IMG/VR virus record: IMGVR_UViG_3300026382_000006
Location: 1-64,000 of that record
From: a virus
DNA: 64,000 nt
Direction: 5' to 3' (one strand)
Numbering within the stretch: position 1 is the first letter of the stretch; each line of letters opens with the position of its first letter. The notes beneath the pieces were generated by a model. That model saw only the letters and a list, made by a program, of their open reading frames with translations, was not told the DNA's origin and ran no database searches. The position numbers and the translations under genes were made by a program. Of this stretch, positions 34,885 through 43,193 are shown piece by piece.

Positions 34885-36996
34885 ATGTACGTAGTTAAAA
34901 GAGATGGTAGTAGTCAAAAACTAAATATTTCACAAATTAGAAAACAAACTATCCCCGCATGTACGGGATTAAGGAATGTGAGTTATGAAGAATTAGAATT
35001 AAGATCTCAACTTTTGTTTTACGATGGTATTGAAACTAGTGAAATTCAAGAGACATTAATAAAAACAGCTCTTAACTTAGTAGATGTAGATAAACCAGAT
35101 TGGATATATGTGGCTGCTAGGTTAAAACTTTATGATTTATACCATAATATTAAAAGAAATTACAATAGAGAGGGTAGTGGTGATGTATATAAAAAAATTA
35201 CATTAAAAGATTATATTAATTTTAACAAACATCTATTATCAGATTGGACTGATAAATATTCAGAGGAGGAAATTGAATATTTAAATAGTAAAATAGTAGG
35301 TGAAAGAGATAACTTATTTACTTATTTAGCAGTAGATTCTTTAATAAATAGATCCCTGTTAAAAGATAAAGGTAAAGTATTAGAATTACCACAGCACATG
35401 TATATGGCTATTAGTATGTTTCTAATGCAGGATGAGGATAGAGATAAAAGAATTCAATTAGTAGAAGACCTATATGAAGCTGCTAGTAGATTATGGATAG
35501 TATTCTCAACACCTATTTTATCAAATGGTAGAAAGAAAGATGGTGGTACTATTTCGTGTTTATTAGCTAGCTTACCTGATAATTTAGAAGGTATCTTTGA
35601 AGGATTTAAAGAAATCGCATTAGGTAGTAAAATAGGTAGTGGTTGGGGAATTGATATTGCTAGAATTAGAGCATTGAATAGTTGGATTAGGAATTATCCA
35701 AGGGTAGCAGGTGGTAAAGTTCCATGGATGAAAATATTAAACGATATTAGTATCGCTGTAGATCAGTTAGGTTCTAGACCAGGAGCTTTTTGTGTATTTG
35801 ATGTTATATGGGATTGTGATATTTATGATTTCTTAGATACTAGAAGATTGTCTGGTGAAGATAGAAGAATTTGTAGAGACTTATTCTTAGGAGTAGTAGT
35901 AGATGATGTATTTATGGAAAGAGAAGGTAATAACGAAGAATATACGTTATTCGATCCATATGATGTGCCTGAATTAACAGAACTATATGGAGAAGAATTT
36001 AAAAAGAAATACGAAGAATACGAAAGAGAATTTGAAAAGAATCCAAGTAGATTTAATCCTAATACAAGAAAGATTAAAGCTAGAGACCTAATGAAAAAAT
36101 TAGTAGCGATGTACAACGATGAAGGTATGCCATTTTGGCTATTTAAAGATAATGCTAATAGACAACATGAACATCCTGAATTAGGTATTATTAGAAGTAG
36201 CAACCTATGCCAAGAAGTACTTCAGCCTACTGATGAAAACCATACAGCAGTGTGTAATTTATCATCTATCAATATTGCTAAACTGGATGAATATGATTTA
36301 GAAAAAGTAATTAGTCTTACATTAAGATATTTGGATAATTCTATAGATTTAACAGTTTATCCATCTGAAAAATCTGAGAAAACACAAAAAGAGAGAAGAT
36401 CTACTGGTATAGGATTTGTTGGTGAAGCTGAATATATAGCGAATAAACAAATAATGTATGCTAGTGAAGAACATATGGAATGGATAGAAAGTTTTTATAG
36501 TAAAGCAAGAGAATACGTAGATAAGGCTAATAGAAATCTAGCTGAAGAGAGAGGTAGCTGTCCTGCTGTGAAAGGAGTAAGATGTGCATATACAATGGCT
36601 ATAGCACCTAATAGTAATTCAGGTATTATAGCTTGTACTACTAATAATGTTGAACCAGTTTATGATAAAGTATGGATAGAAGAAAACTTGTTAGGTGCTT
36701 TCAAAGTCACTGCTCCTAATATAAATCCTGATAACTTTTATTATTATGTAAACCCTTATGAAATAGAACAAACAAAATTAATAGATTGTACTGCTATTAG
36801 ACAAAAATATATAGACATGGGTATTAGTCATAATTTGTATTTCGATCCAACTAAGATTACCGGTAAGACAATTAGAGATACCATTAGACATGCATGGAAA
36901 AAAGGATTAAAAACACTTTACTATTTAAGGAGTAAACCTCCTAGAAATGATGAAATTAGAGAAGAAGAAATAGCTTGTATTGGTTGTGCTAATTAA
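34885..36996 (+). CDS. nrdA: Class I ribonucleoside-diphosphate reductase, alpha subunit
   Basis: The 703-aa protein is a complete NrdA. MYVVKRDGSSQKLN begins the regulatory ATP-cone-like part; CLLASLPD holds the first active-site cysteine; LCQEVLQPTDENHTAVCNLSSINIAKL contains the N-x-C-x-E-type catalytic loop and second cysteine; the C-terminus ends in a CIGC pair that passes reducing equivalents. It reduces NDPs to dNDPs with NrdB, which follows 80 bases downstream. AAGGAG precedes the ATG. The enzyme supplies dNTPs for phage replication. Confidence 0.95.
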   Translation: MYVVKRDGSSQKLNISQIRKQTIPACTGLRNVSYEELELRSQLLFYDGIETSEIQETLIKTALNLVDVDKPDWIYVAARLKLYDLYHNIKRNYNREGSGDVYKKITLKDYINFNKHLLSDWTDKYSEEEIEYLNSKIVGERDNLFTYLAVDSLINRSLLKDKGKVLELPQHMYMAISMFLMQDEDRDKRIQLVEDLYEAASRLWIVFSTPILSNGRKKDGGTISCLLASLPDNLEGIFEGFKEIALGSKIGSGWGIDIARIRALNSWIRNYPRVAGGKVPWMKILNDISIAVDQLGSRPGAFCVFDVIWDCDIYDFLDTRRLSGEDRRICRDLFLGVVVDDVFMEREGNNEEYTLFDPYDVPELTELYGEEFKKKYEEYEREFEKNPSRFNPNTRKIKARDLMKKLVAMYNDEGMPFWLFKDNANRQHEHPELGIIRSSNLCQEVLQPTDENHTAVCNLSSINIAKLDEYDLEKVISLTLRYLDNSIDLTVYPSEKSEKTQKERRSTGIGFVGEAEYIANKQIMYASEEHMEWIESFYSKAREYVDKANRNLAEERGSCPAVKGVRCAYTMAIAPNSNSGIIACTTNNVEPVYDKVWIEENLLGAFKVTAPNINPDNFYYYVNPYEIEQTKLIDCTAIRQKYIDMGISHNLYFDPTKITGKTIRDTIRHAWKKGLKTLYYLRSKPPRNDEIREEEIACIGCAN

Positions 36997-37024
36997 CAGT
37001 AGAGAATGTAAAGTTCTCTACTGT
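36997..37024 (+). terminator. Hairpin after nrdA, possible attenuating terminator
   Basis: ACAGTAGAGAA / TTCTCTACTGT followed by CTTTTTCTT between nrdA and nrdB. It would reduce nrdB transcription or protect the nrdA 3' end unless nrdB has its own start (TTGACAAACAACAG lies upstream of it). Confidence 0.65.
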
Positions 37025-37075
37025 CTTTTTCTTATTTTGTCTGTATTTTGACAAACAACAGATAAAGGAGAAATT

Positions 37076-38206
37076 ATGTCAAAATGTGAATTTGTATTAC
37101 CTAAGAAACTATACAACTTAGACAGTAAAGAAGACTACGATGAAGCTAAAATATTTTGTGGTAATCCTAATGGTATTATATTTAGAAATAAAAGTAATCA
37201 TGATTGGGCTATACAGTTATATGCTAATATGGAAGGTAGGACATGGTTCCCTAAAAGAATAAATTTAGAAAAAGATAAAAAGAGATACAGTAACTTAACA
37301 GATGCTGAAAAGAGAGCTTATGATTTAGTATTAGCGCAATTGGCTACAAATGATAGTATACAAGCTAATCAATTAGTAGACAATATTAACAGATATATTA
37401 CTAGTCCTGCTGTAAATATGTGTATTGTAAGACAAGCTAGTGAAGAAGTCGTACATAGTGACGCATATGCAAGAATGGCAGAGGAAGTAACTGGTGACTT
37501 TATTTATTATTTACATAATGAAGATAATGAATTATTTATAAAGAATATGAGTATTGCAAATATGTATGCTAAGGCATACGATGATGTTGAAATTGTTGTA
37601 GAAGGTAAAGATATTAGATTAAAATTAGGTATTGAAGTAAAAGATGGTAAATATTTAATTGTTAAAGAACCTACTATAAAAGATTTATTAAAAGCATGTA
37701 CAGCTAATCAAATATTAGAAGAATTGGTATTTCCTGGAGGTTTTGCGGTAATACTTAGTTTGGAAAATAAAATGCCTGGTAGTGCTGAAATGATAGCTGA
37801 AATTATGAAAGATGAGACATTGTCACATGTACCAATATTTAAAAACATATTCAGAACAGCTGTAAAAGAAAATTTTGACGGTGTGGTACCTGAAGACGTA
37901 AAAGAGTTTTCTTTAAGTCTAATAGAAGAAATGGTAAATGCAGAAAAGAGATGGACTAAGTATGTAAGTAAAGGATTATTAGGATTTAGCGAAAGAGCAA
38001 TTGATATATTTGTAGAGGGTAAAGGTAATTCTGTTTGTAAAAATTTAGGATTACCATTACTATATGAAGAATCTGAATTTAATCCATTACAAGACCTATT
38101 GAATAAACATTTGGTAGGCGGTAGTGAGAGTAAAAGAACAGGATTCTTCGAAAGAAATGTAGCTGATTATACGGTAGGTACCTTGGATATGGGAGATGAT
38201 TGGTAA
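37076..38206 (+). CDS. nrdB: Class I ribonucleoside-diphosphate reductase, beta subunit
   Basis: A 376-aa ferritin-like radical-generating subunit. ASEEVVHSDAYA supplies the first ExxH pair and LEELVFPGGFAV the next glutamate. The second pair reads KDETLSHVPIF, that is E followed by H at +4 instead of the usual +3 (RDEALH in E. coli). AAAGGAG precedes the ATG. With NrdA it makes the active holoenzyme. The unusual spacing is supported by the nucleotide sequence at 37810-37830. Confidence 0.93.
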   Translation: MSKCEFVLPKKLYNLDSKEDYDEAKIFCGNPNGIIFRNKSNHDWAIQLYANMEGRTWFPKRINLEKDKKRYSNLTDAEKRAYDLVLAQLATNDSIQANQLVDNINRYITSPAVNMCIVRQASEEVVHSDAYARMAEEVTGDFIYYLHNEDNELFIKNMSIANMYAKAYDDVEIVVEGKDIRLKLGIEVKDGKYLIVKEPTIKDLLKACTANQILEELVFPGGFAVILSLENKMPGSAEMIAEIMKDETLSHVPIFKNIFRTAVKENFDGVVPEDVKEFSLSLIEEMVNAEKRWTKYVSKGLLGFSERAIDIFVEGKGNSVCKNLGLPLLYEESEFNPLQDLLNKHLVGGSESKRTGFFERNVADYTVGTLDMGDDW

Positions 38207-38305
38207 TCACTCACTAGGAGTATTTACTCCTAGTGAGTGTAATGTAATTAATCCAATTATAATAGAAATCAATAATGTTATTAGAATATTAAATTCTAAA
38301 AACAT
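38207..38305 (-). CDS. Possible tiny membrane protein, 32 aa
   Basis: The frame from ATG 38305 codes MFLEFNILITLLISIIIGLI and a short polar tail, one membrane helix. It begins four bases after the stop of the 113-aa membrane protein gene, with only GGAT as ribosome site, so it would depend on coupling. Its stop lies in the terminator hairpin, as for other genuine genes here. Moderate support. Confidence 0.4.
   Translation of the reverse strand: MFLEFNILITLLISIIIGLITLHSLGVNTPSE
38208..38239. terminator. Bidirectional hairpin after nrdB
   Basis: CACTCACTAGGAGTA-tt-TACTCCTAGTGAGTG, a perfect 15-bp stem between nrdB and the opposing membrane-protein genes. Confidence 0.75.
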
Positions 38306-38309
38306 TTTT

Positions 38310-38651
38310 TTATCCAATATTAAGTGCTAATATACTCGCTGCTACTATTATAGCTGCAGCTAATATATTTATACTTCTAGCTATTAACGCTAAACCTGCG
38401 CCTTTAGCATCTTCCTTAGCTTTGTCTACTAGAAATCCTGCTTTACCGTAGATTGGATCTATGAAAAAGTCATATGCTATTTCTATCATCCAGAATCCTA
38501 CACTAGCTATAATAAAAATACCTAATGTTAGAATTAATTGTGCACCCCAAGATAAGTTTTGGAAAAATTTAGTACTAGGATCTGTACCTATAAAAAAGGT
38601 TACAAATAAAAGAAAAGTTACTACACCGATTAAAATTCTCTTAATTTTCAT
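38310..38651 (-). CDS. Small membrane protein, 113 aa, three helices
   Basis: Three hydrophobic segments (about residues 6-22, 38-60 and 91-111) separated by a polar loop with a Lys/Asp-rich stretch (VDKAKEDAKG). AAAGGAG overlaps the end of the preceding gene, which it overlaps by four bases. Holin-like size and topology, but no holin family recognised. Function unknown. Confidence 0.65.
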   Translation of the reverse strand: MKIKRILIGVVTFLLFVTFFIGTDPSTKFFQNLSWGAQLILTLGIFIIASVGFWMIEIAYDFFIDPIYGKAGFLVDKAKEDAKGAGLALIARSINILAAAIIVAASILALNIG

Positions 38652-39040
38652 TCTTTTACTCCTTTAAATAATACTACATTAAATGCTTCATTAGATTTAT
38701 ACCTATATTCATATTTTTTAATTTTTTTATAAAAAACTAAATAATCTAATAGAATGTTAAATTGTTTTACTATATTCTCAGTATTAGCATTTTTATAAAT
38801 AGCAATATATAAGCAGTTATCTCCTTCTACAATCCAAAGTAAATTATTTAATATTGTATCTTTAAGTTTAAAGTAATCTTCTATCATTTGTTTTAAACTA
38901 CGTAAACCTAAATTAGTATCTATGGAGGCGTGGTAGTAATTTTTAATAACAAGACTATTTTCAATTATGCCTATCAGATTAATACTAGACAATGGTGTAT
39001 GTATTTTAATCATCGTAGCATAATTACTGGGTAACTTCAC
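38648..39040 (-). CDS. Hypothetical protein, 130 aa
   Basis: Unknown. The start is GTG at 39040, with AAAGGAG, overlapping the stop of the HNH gene (GTGA). Alpha/beta protein with NLLWIVEGDNCLYIAIY as a beta hairpin. Coupled to both neighbours. Confidence 0.6.
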   Translation of the reverse strand: MKLPSNYATMIKIHTPLSSINLIGIIENSLVIKNYYHASIDTNLGLRSLKQMIEDYFKLKDTILNNLLWIVEGDNCLYIAIYKNANTENIVKQFNILLDYLVFYKKIKKYEYRYKSNEAFNVVLFKGVKE

Positions 39041-39351
39041 TTCTGATCTCCTTTAGTAAATTTACTCTTAAAATAATTAGTCAGACAAATGAAGTTATTC
39101 CAATCGTATTCGGTACATTTTTGTCTAAAAGATTTTTTAAAATTTGTATGGAAATTAGTATGGCATTCTCTACATAGAGTAACACAATTATCTATTAAAT
39201 ATCTTTGATTAGGGTGATAACTAGCGTCATTAATATGGTGTACTGCAAGATCATCTGACTGACCGCATATAACACATCTATATCCATCTCTCTTAATTAC
39301 CTTTTCTTTAGTTTCTTTCCATTTTCTAGAATTTCTCCAATTTTTACTCAT
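39037..39351 (-). CDS. Free-standing HNH endonuclease, 104 aa
   Basis: CVICG (C26, C29), LAVHHIND (H38, H39), NCVTLCRECHTNFH (N55, C60, C63, H64) form a zinc-supported HNH nuclease domain similar to McrA/phage HNH proteins. AAAGGA precedes the ATG. It may be a homing-type mobile nuclease, a packaging-associated nuclease or host-DNA degrader. It is not inside an intron; the only intron seen (756-1075) has no ORF. It heads a coupled operon of small genes. Confidence 0.88.
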   Translation of the reverse strand: MSKNWRNSRKWKETKEKVIKRDGYRCVICGQSDDLAVHHINDASYHPNQRYLIDNCVTLCRECHTNFHTNFKKSFRQKCTEYDWNNFICLTNYFKSKFTKGDQK

Positions 39352-39389
39352 AATGATTTCCTTTGTTTAATTCACAAAAAAAGAAAAAA

Positions 39390-39424
39390 TAGATGCATGG
39401 GCTAGTTTCTTTCCCATGCATCTA
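39390..39424 (-). terminator. Terminator of the 100-aa gene
   Basis: Minus strand TAGATGCATGGG / CCCATGCATCTA, 12-bp stem, then TTTTTTCTTTTTTTG; contains part of the gene's 3' end. Confidence 0.85.
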
Positions 39425-39704
39425 TTACTGCATCTTTAAATGGCGGTATTAGAACGCCATTCATTATCATTTTACCGCCAGCATAACTTAACCCGAAGCG
39501 ATACTTGAAGAATTCGTTCATGGGTTCTATATCTTTGAATCCTCTAATAACCGGGCTTATTGGATTATGTTTATCGTCTACTAATATTACTAAGAAATTG
39601 TTGTCTATGGTTTTGTCGACTCTAAAAATCGCGTTTTCTATAAAATCGGCATAAACTCTTTTACTTTTATCTACACTATTTATCATTTCCATAATATCTA
39701 GCAT
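39402..39704 (-). CDS. Hypothetical protein, 100 aa, early-type promoter
   Basis: Unknown. GGAGGTG before the ATG at 39704 is the strongest ribosome site in the neighbourhood, and the perfect TATATATTATTAA motif stands 29-41 bases upstream, so high early expression is likely. A compact alpha/beta protein (FLVILVDDKHNPISPVIRGF). Confidence 0.65.
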   Translation of the reverse strand: MLDIMEMINSVDKSKRVYADFIENAIFRVDKTIDNNFLVILVDDKHNPISPVIRGFKDIEPMNEFFKYRFGLSYAGGKMIMNGVLIPPFKDAVIDAWERN

Positions 39705-39732
39705 CTTACACCTCCGAATGTTTTTTATCTTA

Positions 39733-39745
39733 TTAATAATATATA
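39733..39745 (-). promoter_or_regulatory. Putative early promoter TATATATTATTAA
   Basis: Perfect consensus on the minus strand ahead of the 100-aa gene. Confidence 0.55.
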
Positions 39746-39856
39746 AATAAAACCAAATGGAAGTTATTTTACTATCTTTATAACCATCACAAAACTTATT
39801 CCAAATTTTTTTATTTTTATATGGTTAATGCGAAATCAAAAGAAAAGGAGTTTATT

Positions 39857-40444
39857 ATGTATTACATAGAATACAAATCTAAAGAACTGCTTAGTCATTT
39901 TTTTGGTGTGGTTACTTGGATGTCATTAACTACTTTTATGTTAGTTGCTAAAAATGCAATAGGGGTAAATTATATACCTATATTTGAATTTATGATATTT
40001 GTATCAGGAATTATTGGTATTAAAATAGCTTACGGTAAATTTCTGGATTATACTAAAATGAAATTCTTAAACATTTCTATAGAAACTATATTTTTGTTAG
40101 TTCTATATGTAGTACTAATTAGCAATAATCTAAGAATGGCTGGTTTAGTTGTATATAGTGTAATTATTATAAATGCAATTAGTAACAGATTGGAGAGAGT
40201 ATCCGCTAGAGATTTAGAAGATTATAAAATAAATAAAGCTGGTAAAAGATTATTAAGGAAAATAAGAAAAAAGGAAGAATTAATATTTAGCATAGGTGGA
40301 GCATTAGGTAGCGGCATAGCGTTAGTATGTCTTACTTATTTCAAAATAGATTTGATATTATTCACCAAGATGATGTTAATCCTAAATGTGGTACAAAACA
40401 TTTGGGATTATTACATATGGTATAAATACTTATACAGAGGATAA
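39857..40444 (+). CDS. Polytopic membrane protein, 195 aa
   Basis: Start MYYIEYKSKE at 39857 has AAAGGAG; the longer frame from 39821 has no site. About six hydrophobic segments are visible (for example VVTWMSLTTFMLVA, IFEFMIFVSGIIGI, IETIFLLVLYVVLI, ALGSGIALVCLTYF), with a basic loop RLLRKIRKKEE. No transporter family recognised. A role in the host membrane, such as holin or exclusion, is possible. Confidence 0.7.
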   Translation: MYYIEYKSKELLSHFFGVVTWMSLTTFMLVAKNAIGVNYIPIFEFMIFVSGIIGIKIAYGKFLDYTKMKFLNISIETIFLLVLYVVLISNNLRMAGLVVYSVIIINAISNRLERVSARDLEDYKINKAGKRLLRKIRKKEELIFSIGGALGSGIALVCLTYFKIDLILFTKMMLILNVVQNIWDYYIWYKYLYRG

Positions 40445-40457
40445 TTATCCTCTGTAT
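40432..40457. terminator. Hairpin between convergent genes
   Basis: ATACAGAGGATA / TATCCTCTGTAT between the membrane protein and the helicase gene. Confidence 0.6.
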
Positions 40458-40468
40458 GTCAAGTAGAT

Positions 40469-42580
40469 TTATTTTTTTATTTTTATAAAACTGTTAAACA
40501 TATCTATTATGGTGTTTTTGATTACGTCAATGAACTTGGTTGTTCTTGTACTGATTAAACCATCTATATCTATAAAATTACTTAATGGTATGGTATCATC
40601 CATTTGTACTGGTTCATCACCTTCAGGTATATCATAAGGCGTATTACTTCCTGTAATAAATTCTACATTATTTTTACTAAGATTTAATATATACAAGTCT
40701 CTATCAGTAATATTATAATCCTCTTCTGTATAGAGTTTTACATTTATAATATATACATCAGTATCCTGACTTAATCTCCAAGCTCTACCTATACTTTGGT
40801 CATACATATAAAGTCTAAACGGTACATTTAACATTAAGATTTGATTAGCACCTATTAATGGTACTCCAGTACTAAGTGATTGGTAAGTAGCTATTAATGG
40901 ATTTACTTTGCTTTTTATATCATTAAACCATTTTACATTTTTAGCTAAATCCTTTACATATTCTCCGTATACTCTAATAGGTTTTAATTCTTGTTTTATA
41001 GATTCTTCATAAGCTTTTTCACAGGTATTAATAAATGTACTAAATACAATGGTTTTCTTTTCTACACTATTGATAATATCCTTATAATCTAGATTTTTAG
41101 CTAATTTAGTATAGCATTCTAATCTACGTTTTAATACTATGTTTCCTAGTGCTTCACCCATTGCTTTTAGGTTAGGATATTTTACAATAGCAGCTAGTCT
41201 TTTAAATTCATCTTTTTCTTCTTTCACTAACATAGGTAAGATATACTTTTCTTCAATTTCTTTAGCTTCTTTTAATTGGTCTGCTAGAGGTAAAATAAAT
41301 TCTCTATGTTTAAAAAATGTTTTTACTAAATCCAAATATCTATTCATAATTCTCTTTTTATCGGTAACTATCCCTTTATTAACAGCTCTATCCAAAGCTA
41401 AATTTAATAATTTCAAAAAGTCTAAATAGAATTCATCGTAGTATTTTAGGTAATATTCCGTTTTCTCTTCTTTATATTGTTTCATATCTTCTCTAATTGT
41501 GGTTAATAGGTATTTTTTGTAATCTTTTAATTCTATTCTTATAGTATCCATAAATATTCCTGGTAGCCTATCGGTATCTCTATGTATCGTAACTCTGTAA
41601 TAGTCTAATTTCTTTTTTATAACATGTAAATCAGCAGATTTGAAATACAGTTCTACTAATTTTAGTATCTTATTTACTCTTTTATCCAACATTGCAGATA
41701 CTGCTGTCAATTCTTTAGCTGTCATCTTTATTGGAGTACCAGTTAATAAAGCAATATCCTCTATACCTGTAAAATTTACCAAATCTATTACACTTGCAGT
41801 ACGTTTTGCATCAATATTGTTTAAATTATGGGATTCATCTACTATTAAGAATGGTTTAATTTTCTTAATTTCATTTTTAAACTTATCATCGTTTACCAAT
41901 TTAATTATTGTTTCATAATTTGTAATTAAAAACTTTTCATTATTGAATGTAAAATCTTTAGTAGTTAAAATTTTATACGACTGTGGCTTTTTATAAAGTT
42001 CATTGGTGATAGATTTTACCCAGACTCTATCTAAAACCGCTTTAGGGGCTATAACAAGAAAACGCTTATAATTTAATAGTTCTCCGAGTGACAATGACAT
42101 ATATGTTTTACCGGTACCTACTGCTGCATCTAGTAGTACTCCCCTTATATTTAAATCTGATTTACTAGTTAAATAATGACTATATAACCTTAACTGGTGT
42201 GGTAAAGGTTTAAATTTTAATATTTTTTCTAACTTAGTTATATTTGGTATTTTAGTTTCTTGATTTAATAAATCTTTTAGGTAAGTCTCATTTTCCAGTA
42301 GGTGTTTTATTATATTCAAATTTACTATCCCGAAATGTTTAATAGCTAATTTTACCTTTTCATCATTTTCATATTCATAAATTCTTTCGATTATATTATA
42401 GAAATCAAAAAGAAAATAATCATGTATTTCTATTTTTGTTTTACTTAATTTAAATATTATCTTTAAAGTTGTATCGGTGACTACTGTTTTTAGTAATCTG
42501 TAGAAATTATTAGTATTATCCATTCTGAAAATAAAAAAATCTTTTTTCGTGTCTAATCTTATATTCAAGAATTTTGCCAT
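40469..42580 (-). CDS. Superfamily 2 (SNF2/DEAD-like) helicase, 703 aa
   Basis: Motif I is DAAVGTGKT (151-159), motif II DESH (248-251), motif III LLTGTPIK, and motif VI QSIGRAWRLSQDTDVYI, the order of SNF2-type SF2 translocases. Start MAKFLNIRLD at 42580 with AAAGGA; the open frame to 42652 overlaps the terminator of the previous gene and is rejected. Likely acts in replication, recombination or transcription remodelling, comparable with T4 UvsW-type proteins, though the exact subfamily is not clear. Confidence 0.85.
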   Translation of the reverse strand: MAKFLNIRLDTKKDFFIFRMDNTNNFYRLLKTVVTDTTLKIIFKLSKTKIEIHDYFLFDFYNIIERIYEYENDEKVKLAIKHFGIVNLNIIKHLLENETYLKDLLNQETKIPNITKLEKILKFKPLPHQLRLYSHYLTSKSDLNIRGVLLDAAVGTGKTYMSLSLGELLNYKRFLVIAPKAVLDRVWVKSITNELYKKPQSYKILTTKDFTFNNEKFLITNYETIIKLVNDDKFKNEIKKIKPFLIVDESHNLNNIDAKRTASVIDLVNFTGIEDIALLTGTPIKMTAKELTAVSAMLDKRVNKILKLVELYFKSADLHVIKKKLDYYRVTIHRDTDRLPGIFMDTIRIELKDYKKYLLTTIREDMKQYKEEKTEYYLKYYDEFYLDFLKLLNLALDRAVNKGIVTDKKRIMNRYLDLVKTFFKHREFILPLADQLKEAKEIEEKYILPMLVKEEKDEFKRLAAIVKYPNLKAMGEALGNIVLKRRLECYTKLAKNLDYKDIINSVEKKTIVFSTFINTCEKAYEESIKQELKPIRVYGEYVKDLAKNVKWFNDIKSKVNPLIATYQSLSTGVPLIGANQILMLNVPFRLYMYDQSIGRAWRLSQDTDVYIINVKLYTEEDYNITDRDLYILNLSKNNVEFITGSNTPYDIPEGDEPVQMDDTIPLSNFIDIDGLISTRTTKFIDVIKNTIIDMFNSFIKIKK

Positions 42581-42600
42581 AATAATCCTTTTGTTATATT

Positions 42601-42606
42601 TTTTCA
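42601..42606 (-). promoter_or_regulatory. Putative class 2 promoter element (TGAAAA)
   Basis: GTCTGAAAAAATATAACAAAAGG ahead of the helicase in short form; the 20-base block 42601-42620 is identical to 27638-27657. Confidence 0.45.
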
Positions 42607-42610
42607 GACA

Positions 42611-42660
42611 AAAAAGAAAACTTAGAAATGAATGGGGGTTAAATCTTCCCATTCATTTCT
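42611..42660 (-). terminator. Terminator of the 86-aa gene
   Basis: AGAAATGAATGGG / CCCATTCATTTCT on the minus strand (42624-42660), then AAGTTTTCTTTTTTG. Confidence 0.8.
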
Positions 42661-42899
42661 TCTATTAATAACCTGTTGAACTCTATAGCCTTCATTACCA
42701 TGTATAATCTTTCATTTAACTTCATTTTTTCTTCTTTGTTTAACTTATCACTGAAGATTAGATTAGATAGTTTATTTTTTAGTTTCTCACCTAACCCAAT
42801 CTTTTCTTTAATGGCAGTCTCGTAAGACATATTTCTGAAATGGCTACCAGGCACATCATACAAGAATTCTGATTTTTTAAATTCCCTTTCTTTTTCCAT
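42639..42899 (-). CDS. Hypothetical protein, 86 aa
   Basis: Unknown, basic and helical; AAAGG precedes the ATG at 42899, one base after the upstream stop region. It closes a minus-strand operon running from 46073 to 42639. No motif recognised. Confidence 0.65.
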   Translation of the reverse strand: MEKEREFKKSEFLYDVPGSHFRNMSYETAIKEKIGLGEKLKNKLSNLIFSDKLNKEEKMKLNERLYMVMKAIEFNRLLIEEMNGKI

Positions 42900-42900
42900 A

Positions 42901-43191
42901 TTAAACCTTTAGTAACTTATTTGTTAATACAAGTAATAAATAATAAATAGGTACAACAATTACTGCAACGAGTAAAACAACAGAACTAAATATTGCGCCT
43001 ACTACGCCCAAGATTAGACCACCTATTAAATAAATTATGGCCAATAAACCACTTTTAACCGCAATACCAAATTCTAAACCATTTTTAGGAAAACCATCGT
43101 TTACTATATAGAATGTAATCAAGCCCAAGCTAAGAATTATATAACATAAACCAATAATCATGTATACTGTGTTTATATTTAATATTTCCAT
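42901..43191 (-). CDS. Small membrane protein, 96 aa, three to four helices
   Basis: Nearly all residues are hydrophobic: INTVYMIIGLCYIILSLGL, VKSGLLAIIYLIGGLILGVV and FSSVVLLVAVIVVPIYYLLL form membrane helices. AAGGGG precedes the ATG. Position directly after the ThyX-like gene. Function unknown. Confidence 0.65.
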   Translation of the reverse strand: MEILNINTVYMIIGLCYIILSLGLITFYIVNDGFPKNGLEFGIAVKSGLLAIIYLIGGLILGVVGAIFSSVVLLVAVIVVPIYYLLLVLTNKLLKV

Positions 43192-43193
43192 TT

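Noticed and set aside
38310-38651. Holin assignment for the small membrane proteins (also 39857-40444, 42901-43191, 46874-47170)
   Set aside because: Several unrelated small membrane proteins exist and none shows a holin family motif or adjoins the endolysin, so the label would be a guess.
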